Positions 57,161 to 64,000 of a DNA stretch of 64,000 nucleotides are shown here, one piece after another. The position numbers were made by a program, and so were the translations under genes. The notes beneath the pieces were generated by a model. It saw only the letters and a list, made by a program, of their open reading frames with translations. It was not told the DNA's origin and searched no databases. Source of the DNA: Coprinopsis marcescibilis (taxonomy: Eukaryota > Basidiomycota > Agaricomycetes > Agaricales > Psathyrellaceae); NCBI GenBank assembly GCA_004369085.1, contig ML210150.1, positions 310,001-374,000 of the forward strand, written 5' to 3'. The stretch's first letter is position 1; each line of letters begins with the position of its first letter.

Positions 57161-59490
57161 TCATTCCTCCCCTGGGGTTTTGAACCTCCTGAGTGCCCTT
57201 TCCCGACCTGCTTTGTGCTCAATGATGGGTATTGGGTATTCCAACCTCTTGGCAATAGAAATCGATGGGTTGTGCAAATCTAACCAGCTTATGGTAAGAA
57301 CAAAGCAGGCTTCTTGGAGAACAATGGACTTGGGGCACACCTGGACCGTACACTCTTCTCAATTCTGGGACCCAATGACGGATAAAGTCGCCTTTGGGGT
57401 CTGCCTAACTAATAGAGTTAGTTATTTCTGGCATCACTCCTCAGGGTAAGGCTTTCCTTGGAGCTTTGTGTGTGAGGATTGAATATCCGAAAATAAGGGC
57501 AAGGGTCCACGCCAGTGCTTGCGCTCCACTGCCAGCCGCCATTGTTCGAAGACAAGTCGCCGTCAATTAACTTTTCCATAAAGTACTAATCGGAAATCAA
57601 AACGAATCATACGAAATATGTCATGAGCACCTACCCGTTCCCCAATCCTCCAATCAATCATAAGATGCTTTGTGAGATACATCGCGACAATCATCCTTAC
57701 GCGGTTATGGACCCAGCCCATTTTGTTGAGGCAGCGCATTGCGGCATCCACGATAGGCACCCCAGTCATACCTGCCTTCCATCGGCGGACGGCTTCGCTG
57801 TCCTGGTCCCGAACGGATTGGTCGAGATTTGCCTTATTGGGAGCCTGATGATTCTCCCAAACCACTGCCGAGAACTTCTCTATGAATGGCCTACCCATGG
57901 AAATACGAGGAAAAGAAGCCAACACGTCTGTATAAAAGTCTCTCCAGGCCATTTCCTGGACAAATCGACCGGCTCCGGTATTCGAGCTATTGTCAACCTT
58001 CTGTGATCCAGATTCCAACAAGAGAGCTCGGAGAACTGCTCTGGGCGATATGACACCCAAAGACAGATACGGACTGGCTGCGTGTTAATTGGACGTGGCT
58101 CCATATGAGCACTGAACAACACACCTCAGGCGACTAGTGGTGTCTTTATCTGCGCGATCACGTTCTAGATGATATTCGGACATCCGGTTATGCTTGTGGT
58201 CGGTCTCTGCTCCATGGCTAAGAGGGCCGTTTGCTTCAAGTTGAGATGTACGGGATTTAGTTTTCATGAAGCGTCTTAAAACCTAGGATAACGGATGAGG
58301 AAAGCGACTCTGAAATACGGACCGCTGGAAACACGAACTAACCTCCTTTGCTTTGTCCTCCCCTTCTGGCCAGAGCTCTTTCATTGCAGTAGCGTCGTCG
58401 TCTTCCAGTTCAAATCCCGCGACAGATACAGGCAGTGCAGAATTGAACAACTCTCCGAGCTTCGGACAGCTCCGAATTGAAGGCTGGTTTGCCTCTGGGT
58501 GTTTGGCTTCTTCGAGATACCTGGCAATCGCAGCATTTACTACGCTGATCCATTGCTTCTGGTAGGGAGAGTAGACCTATTCCATCCCGGTCAGTTTATC
58601 CAGAGGAAGGAACTAGAAACAGACATACAGCATATGGCTTCCCTCCCTTGGACGTTATAATTCCAGGCTCGACGATCGATTTGTTGTGGAACAGTCTTAT
58701 CTTGGTCTGTTGTTTCTTTGCAAGTTGACACAGCTCAATGTCGCGTCGAAGTTCGTCTACCTCGTATTCGATATTCGCGAAAAGCTGGGTCGCACCCAAG
58801 GAGGCCATGAGCGACAACATGTTGGAAGGAACATTCTTTCGCCTTGCGATTGTAACGGCCTTCAAAGGAATATGAAGCTCCTCCAGGCGGGTCTAGTCAT
58901 TGGGAGTGAGGAGGGTGTCCACGCGCTAGACGTTAAACTCCAATCACCAACCTTTACAGAGGACAAGTTTCGAAGAGCAAAGTCGATTTTTCGAGCGCTA
59001 CGATCATGCGCCTTGTAATCTTGAGGACTAACAATGAATAAAACGACGAGCGGAATGTTATGCCGGCAGGCTTGTTCAGATGCTTGAGACAGAGCGCGGT
59101 TGTCGGTGACTGGTGCTAGACGTGAGCAAATTGCCATGCGACGTGTCTCAAGAAGCGCAAACCTCGCATATCGCTCATCCGCATCCAATAGACGACACAG
59201 TCGCCCTGGTTAGGCCCCGAATCCACCTCTCGCATTGCTTTCAAGAGTCGTTGTAACGGCGGATTAGCGTCTGCGGCTGCCGCGTTTTCTTTCGTAGCAA
59301 TTTTTATGGGTGAGAACGAGGCGGCGGTGATTCGCTGTCGCTTATTGGGACGATGAATATCCTCTGAGACAGACCTTTCTAGACCTTCCAGTGGTTGCAG
59401 TGTATGCTTGGACATTGAGGGAAGTCGACGGATATCGATAAGCTTTAGTCTACCGTGGCTTAAAACTGGAGAGGTGTGACGAAAGAGCAT
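57161..59490 (-). CDS. PHR1: CPD photolyase (class I, cryptochrome/photolyase family)
   Basis: Repairs UV-induced cyclobutane pyrimidine dimers using light and FAD. The ATG at 59488-59490 opens [20 protein letters not shown], a presequence-like stretch; a second in-frame ATG at 59415 gives [12 protein letters not shown], followed by a basic RPNKRQR. The antenna domain has [29 protein letters not shown] and [11 protein letters not shown]. The FAD domain has [79 protein letters not shown] and [10 protein letters not shown]. It ends [12 protein letters not shown] with stop at 57161-57163. About ten introns, about 590 residues. One splice near 57430-57460 is unclear. Confidence 0.9.
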
Positions 59491-59584
59491 AGATACGGCA
59501 AGGGCACCGTTTGAAACATTCTCTGTTCGGGTGCGATCTGAACCGAGAAGCAGGCTTGAGATCGAGGTTATTACACTGCAGTGG

Positions 59585-59596
59585 TGACGTCACGTG
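59585..59596. promoter_or_regulatory. TGACGTCA overlapping CACGTG upstream of photolyase
   Basis: TGACGTCA (59585-59592), the full ATF/CREB palindrome, overlaps CACGTG (59591-59596). It lies 95-106 bp upstream of the photolyase ATG, ending one base before the Dom34 stop codon. Atf1-type factors bind this core in fungal stress responses; binding here is inferred. Confidence 0.5.
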
Positions 59597-61177
59597 TCAA
59601 GTCCTTGCAGCCTTCTCTTCCTCCTCCTTTTTCCTGCGTTCGGCTTCTTCCTTCTCCTCAGCCTCCACAACTTCTACATCGAGAGGGAATGTAAGTATAG
59701 CAGCGATACCAGTAAGCTGATTCAGTTCTGTGCGAAGAGTTAGTACTAGATAACTTCCAAAATGATGAATGACCAACGTTGTCCTGATTCATGCATGCTT
59801 GAAAAAATAACCACCTCTCCTCCTTTTGATTGAACCGCCTCAACCACGTTTACATATTTCTTGCGTGTTACAGGGTCGCTCGATCTGTTTTTCCTGTCAG
59901 GAGAAAGACTTGTCTGATATATGGATAGATGCTGACCGGAATAAATTATCGGAAATCAGGAGTATTCCAATCGCACCTCTGTCTGCGGCAAGGCAAACAT
60001 GGTCTGGTCCATACCACGCCCTCATTTCGTCGTTCCCCAGCATCTTGAAGAATCTAGATTCTTATATGAGGGATATATTCGTTGATTCGCAAGTCAACGT
60101 ACTTGTCAAGCGCGATTCCCTCTTTTGAAAACTTGGCCTCCTTCAGCTGAGCTGCAACCTACGAGAGAGAGCAAGATGAGAATTTGTACCATGCAGCCTA
60201 GGTATGATATGACTCACTGTTGGATTCTTCAACACTTCAACCAGACTGTGAACATGGGGACTAGTGACGTGCACTTTGACGACCTTGTCCTTCAGTGCTC
60301 TTTGAAGAACCTTGTCTCCGCGCTTTGAAGCTTCGGCGTTCAGATACTCGGCAACAGCATCTCTGACCCAACCTGGACTTGCAATAATGATAGCTTTCAG
60401 GTTGGCATTCGAATACGGAACATGTCGAATGAAGGAATCGTAGATCGTAGCGTAGAATTTCCCGAGGCCTTTCTCGTGCTGAGAGGTTCCTGCTGCGGCC
60501 GCTTTTCGAGGAATCGAAACGGATATCCGATTGGTGACGACGGTCATGTGTTGTGAGAGCAAGCAAAACGTTGCGGTGCCTTCCCCACACACAACAGCAG
60601 CAACTTCTGCTCCTCTCCCAGGTACGATAGCTTCTTCAACCCGCGACCTAGCAACGCTATCCCAGCCTTCGGCCTTTTCGATCCTCACATCACGGTTCGG
60701 CTCAATGTCGAGCGTGTGGAAAGCTCCCATCCGCACGTATTGATTCTCGCTGACAACCTGACCGGAGATGTGGAGAGAAGCATTGGGTATGTTCGATCCG
60801 ACAGTGCCTTCAGAGCCTTCTTGCGAAGAAGCTGGAGAAAACTCGATCGAGGTTACTCGAATCGTGAGCGTAGTCCGAACTCGATGTGACTCTGTAGATC
60901 CTGTGGACGAAACGTTCTGTACTCGTCTAGAAGGCGCCTAAGACAGAGGCCCAAGTCTCCAGCAAAGGGGCGAAGACAAACCGGATTGCGGTCCCTCTGA
61001 TATTATCTCCCTCTGCTATCAGGTTATAAAGATGCCACATATCTTCGTTGTCTTCGGGGCGTAGGGTTACATGGCCCTATGAAAGCTCACTATTAGGGAT
61101 CAATTCTAGGTATGGATGTGAGGAGGCTGTAACCGCACCGCGCCATTCTTCTCAAACCACCTGTTGATTAGTTTCAT
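59597..61177 (-). CDS. DOM34: Dom34/Pelota, ribosome rescue factor
   Basis: Dom34 with Hbs1 enters the empty A site of stalled ribosomes and splits them; eRF1-related. The ATG at 61175-61177 opens [14 protein letters not shown]. The next exon gives [20 protein letters not shown], the family signature. Then [71 protein letters not shown] and [12 protein letters not shown]. The last exons hold [20 protein letters not shown] and [23 protein letters not shown] sequence, and the acidic/basic tail ends EEEKAART with TGA at 59597-59599. No GGQ motif is expected or seen. About six introns, about 410 residues. Head-to-head with the TXNDC9-like gene; photolyase follows on the same strand. Confidence 0.92.
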
Positions 61178-61368
61178 AGCGTGTTGACTATGTTTGCGAG
61201 ACTAGTTGTTGAGCCGTATGTTGTGGTCGATGTTAAACCAAGAACCAGTTTTGGGCCAATAAGTGCTGATCGACATCTGTGATATCTCATCAATTCTTGA
61301 GTGAGGCCACCCGTCCTGATCGTCCACTCACCAGTGCTCACCGTTAACCTGCGTTCAATCAGTAATAT

Positions 61369-62334
61369 ATGTCTAGGTTGGTACTCGCATTTCAATTAAC
61401 CTTCTACTTCTCTAACCTGTTTCCAGTGCAAAAGCTGCCTCATTAGCCGCTCGTCTCGTGGCACCTAACCTTGGATCCAGCCGACAACGCAACAGCGACG
61501 ATGAGGACGATGAAGACGCCATCTTTGCCCAATTGGAGGAGGAGATAGAAAACGACCCTAGCTACTCCGTACGTGAGCAAGCTGTAAGCATGCTAAAGCG
61601 AGAGTAAGCTGGCGATTGCGTTGTCTTTGCTTTCGCTGACCATCGCTTAATGTCCAGCTAGGATGGAACGCGTGAAGGACCTACAAGGCAACAAGCATGG
61701 ACAGTACACCGAAGTCACTGACGAGAAGGAAGTGATAAGGATAACAGCGTAAGACACCCTTGTCTTTCTTTATACTCCTTGGTAACTTAAGTCTGTAGAA
61801 ACGAAAAGAGATGTGTAGTACACTTCTACCACTCCAACTTCAAGCGATGTGATACCATGGACAAGCATCTCGCCGTATGTATTTCCTAGTTGCTCGGAGC
61901 TCTCTACTGAAGCACCAGCTAGAAACTCGCGCCAAAGTACTTCAATACCAGGTTCATCCGTGTCTTCGTGGAGAACATCCCTTGGCTTGTGGAGAAGCTT
62001 GTGATAAAAGTGCTGCCCTGTGTAGTCTGTTTCGAAAATGGAGTGACGAAGGACAGGTAGGCAGCTGTCAGTGTTGGTGAAAGTATAGGACCATCTAACT
62101 TGTTGTTAGGGTTGTCGGATTTGAAGAGCTCGGAAATTCAGATAACTTCGAGACAGCAGCTTTAGAGCTTCGTTTGGCGAGTTGTGGTACGTTCAACATC
62201 TCTCAGCTTTGATGCCTTTTGTCTCTAAACGAGAACCAGGCGTTCTGAAAGCTGCAAACAGCAGTGGTCTCAATAGCGTATATCGGGTCTCCGCAAAGAA
62301 GAAGAATGAAGATGACGATGATTACGACTTGTAG
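61369..62334 (+). CDS. PLP1: Phosducin-like / TXNDC9-type thioredoxin-fold protein
   Basis: Plp1/TXNDC9 binds the CCT chaperonin and modulates tubulin and actin folding. A very small first exon, ATGTCTAG at 61369-61376, joins over an intron to give MSSAKAASLAARLVAPNLG. Then an acidic helix (DDEDDEDAIFAQLEEEIEND), MERVKDLQGNKHGQYTEVTD and the thioredoxin fold: CVVHFYHSNFKRCDTMDKHL, PKYFNTRFIRVFVENIPWLV, VIKVLPCVVCFENG, VVGFEELGNSDNFETAALEL. The C-terminus is acidic (EDDDDYDL), with stop at 62332-62334. There is no CxxC redox pair at the usual site, as expected for this group. About 215 residues, five introns. Confidence 0.88.
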
Positions 62335-62378
62335 TCAAATACAGCGTTGGTTTCGTCCTTAGCACTAATTTTACAAAT

Positions 62379-64000
62379 CTACGACCCTGATACCAAACCC
62401 AATCCACGCCGAGCCGAATCAGTGAGATGATAATCGGCAGTGTCACCATGGACGTCAAAAATATTCACTCCCAACATGCCTGCCTCTTTGGCAAATCTGG
62501 CCTTGAGGACCAAGGATTCCGGATCGTCGTACGTGACAACTTGACCTGCAGCGGCTGATCGTAGAAATGGCGTTTCAGAACACGAATCCCAAATCCTTTC
62601 GAAGCCTCCCGTTCCCAGATAACGAGGAGATGTCTCATTTGGCAGGGGGTCCGCCCTTTTCAGGGCGCCCTGCTTCACCAGGTCGCGAAACTGGATCTGA
62701 TTCTCGTCCTCGGTAATCTGAATCGGTGCGATGTCCGGTTCGCCCCCCATGTCCCCCTTGCCATCGCCGCGATCATCGTCAGGATCTTCAGGATCGTCAC
62801 CCAGGCCATGTTCAGAACCAGAGTGGGCATGACCGTAATGTTCGGAATGATGTCGCTCCCCACCATATCCATGCCGACCTCGATGCTCATAGTCTCGATT
62901 CCTCAGCCTTTGCGCAAATGATTTTTGCACGTATCCATAAGCCGGTAAACCCAGAACAAGCTGGGAAGGTGGGAATCCAGATTTCGTCCAAGCCTTGTAA
63001 CTTGAAAGGGCACTGGCTTCTGGTTGAGTCGAATTACCGCATGCATCGTATAGAGGAGCATTCGGACCGGGAGAGGACGAGGCTGCAAAGCATTGTGAGT
63101 GGTGAAAATGATGATTGAGTGGAGGAAGAAGACACGAACAGCCCCATGTATCATAATTCATGATCAACACCCAATCGAGGACGGCAGCGAATTCGGAAGT
63201 GTCGGACAGAGGTTCTCCATCTTCATCCATGAAAGGAAAGGTTTGGACCGCAGCACTGATTCGGGCAGAAGGCGGCAAGGTATTTCGCAGTACTTTTAAG
63301 AAAGCGAGAAGGTTGCGGGTGTCCCGAGAATCGTAGATATTGCCGCTATTTCCTTCGTGGCCGGGGTACTCCCAATCAATGTCAACCCCGTCAAGACCGT
63401 ATAGTGAGTAAGTTGAAAGAATGTTATTGCTAAATTTCTGGCGGCTTTCTGGCGTAGACACGGCTGGAGAGAAATATCTAATGCTTATTAAAATGGCCGT
63501 GTTCCACAAATAGGCGAGATACTCACTTGCTTCCTGTCCATCCACCGATGCTGAGCTTGACCTTGGACCGCTTCGCATGAGAGGCCAATACCAGCCTTCG
63601 CAATATGTCGGGGGCATCTTCACTATCCCATCCCAAAGAAAAGTCGGCATTAGGGACGGCAAACGCAAAATCGATCCAATCATATCTGCCAAAGTCGAGA
63701 ACTTCCGGAGGGAAGGTGTCTGCTGCCCAGTCTGGATAGTACCCCATAACCAGAGGTCCCTGAGGGATGTCGGCGTTTGATATCTGAGAGTTAGATCCAG
63801 GAGCGTTGGATCTCTGTGGGGGTGCTGGCGGTTGGATCTGCAATGAATCTCCCTTCAATACAACTGGCAGATTTGGCGGCGGTCGCGGTAGGTCTGTGGG
63901 ATGAACAGAGGGTGACAGATGCAATTGCGAATCAGAACTAGAAGGTGCAATGGCGCTTGGAGACGGCAACACATTAGGCACGGCGTGAACAGGAGTTCCG
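62379..64000 (-). CDS. GH18 chitinase, 5' end outside the window
   Basis: Hydrolyses chitin beta-1,4 links. The frame is open at base 64000, so the N-terminus and any signal peptide are missing. Visible from the 5' side: a Pro/Ser-rich linker (DLPRPPPNLPVVLKGDSLQ), then the TIM barrel: GPLVMGYYPDWAADTFPPE, WIDFAFAVPN, VKLSIGGWTGS, and the catalytic DGVDIDWEYPG with the full DxxDxDxE. Later MNYDTWG and GFPPSLVLGLPAYGYV-type strand near 62950. An unusual insert rich in His, Gly and Asp (around 62750-62900: RGRHGYGGERHHSEHYGHA, DDPEDPDDDRGD) interrupts the barrel. It ends GLGLVSGS at 62379-62381. Two introns in view. Confidence 0.9.

Noticed and set aside
1..64000. Secondary-metabolite cluster or selfish element
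   Set aside because: All recognised genes are housekeeping or common enzymes; no synthase, transposase, reverse transcriptase or terminal repeats seen.

Overview
This is a gene-dense stretch of a filamentous fungal nuclear genome, most likely a basidiomycete of the Agaricomycetes. About 29 protein genes lie in 64 kb, on both strands. Nearly every gene is cut by short introns (about 45-75 nt, GTRNGT donors, CTRAY-like branch sites, YAG acceptors). Gene spacing is small and the content is housekeeping. I see no transposon, CRISPR array, rRNA, tRNA or secondary-metabolite cluster. The organism call is inferred from gene structure and content; the species cannot be read from the sequence. Gene coordinates run from start codon to stop codon and include introns; I reconstructed splice joins by eye.

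Layout, left to right. 1-285: acidic 3' end of an unidentified gene (+). 348-3828: ankyrin-DysF-FYVE-RING protein (-). 4376-6797: ferric reductase (-). 7569-7887: doubtful small ORF (-). 8176-9905: kynurenine-type aminotransferase (+). 9929-15849: Slh1/ASCC3-type helicase (-). 16160-19411: EFR3 (-). 19935-20825: short REV1-type BRCT protein (-). 21066-23079: folylpolyglutamate synthase (+). 23150-24861: SLX4-like protein (-). 25101-29275: Kap120/importin-11 (+). 29311-30874: PEX2 (-). 30981-32994: PheRS alpha subunit (+).

Second half. 33089-35435: Prm10/ThrE-family membrane protein (-). 35685-36913: second BRCT protein (-). 37096-37707: GNAT acetyltransferase (-). 37988-39553: Bsd2/NDFIP-like adaptor (-). 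40013-40579: hypothetical (-). 41051-41882: EMC10 (+). 42049-43640: fungal protein I cannot name (+). 43742-46198: DPH6 (-). 46362-48753: PheRS beta subunit (+). 49029-50741: xylitol/sorbitol dehydrogenase (-). 51253-52690: Ran1-like kinase (+). 53009-55683: MET6 (+). 56520-56765: small ORF (-). 57161-59490: CPD photolyase (-). 59597-61177: Dom34/Pelota (-). 61369-62334: phosducin/TXNDC9-like (+). 62379-64000: GH18 chitinase, 5' end outside the window (-).

Functional themes. Translation and its quality control is the largest group: both subunits of cytosolic PheRS, Dom34 and the Slh1-type helicase (ribosome rescue), and DPH6 (diphthamide on eEF2). Genome maintenance is second: SLX4-like, two BRCT proteins, photolyase. 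Methionine/folate metabolism is represented by MET6 and folylpolyglutamate synthase, both with CACGTG upstream. Membrane traffic is represented by the FYVE protein, EFR3, EMC10, Bsd2 and PEX2. Several pairs are head-to-head with short shared promoters: PEX2/PheRS-alpha, DPH6/PheRS-beta, Dom34/TXNDC9, SLX4/Kap120 and dehydrogenase/kinase. No clearly new multi-gene system is visible. The most unusual items are the ankyrin-DysF-FYVE-RING fusion, the decayed second cassette of the helicase, the orphan REV1-type BRCT protein, the unnamed protein at 42049-43640, and several perfect inverted repeats in divergent promoters.
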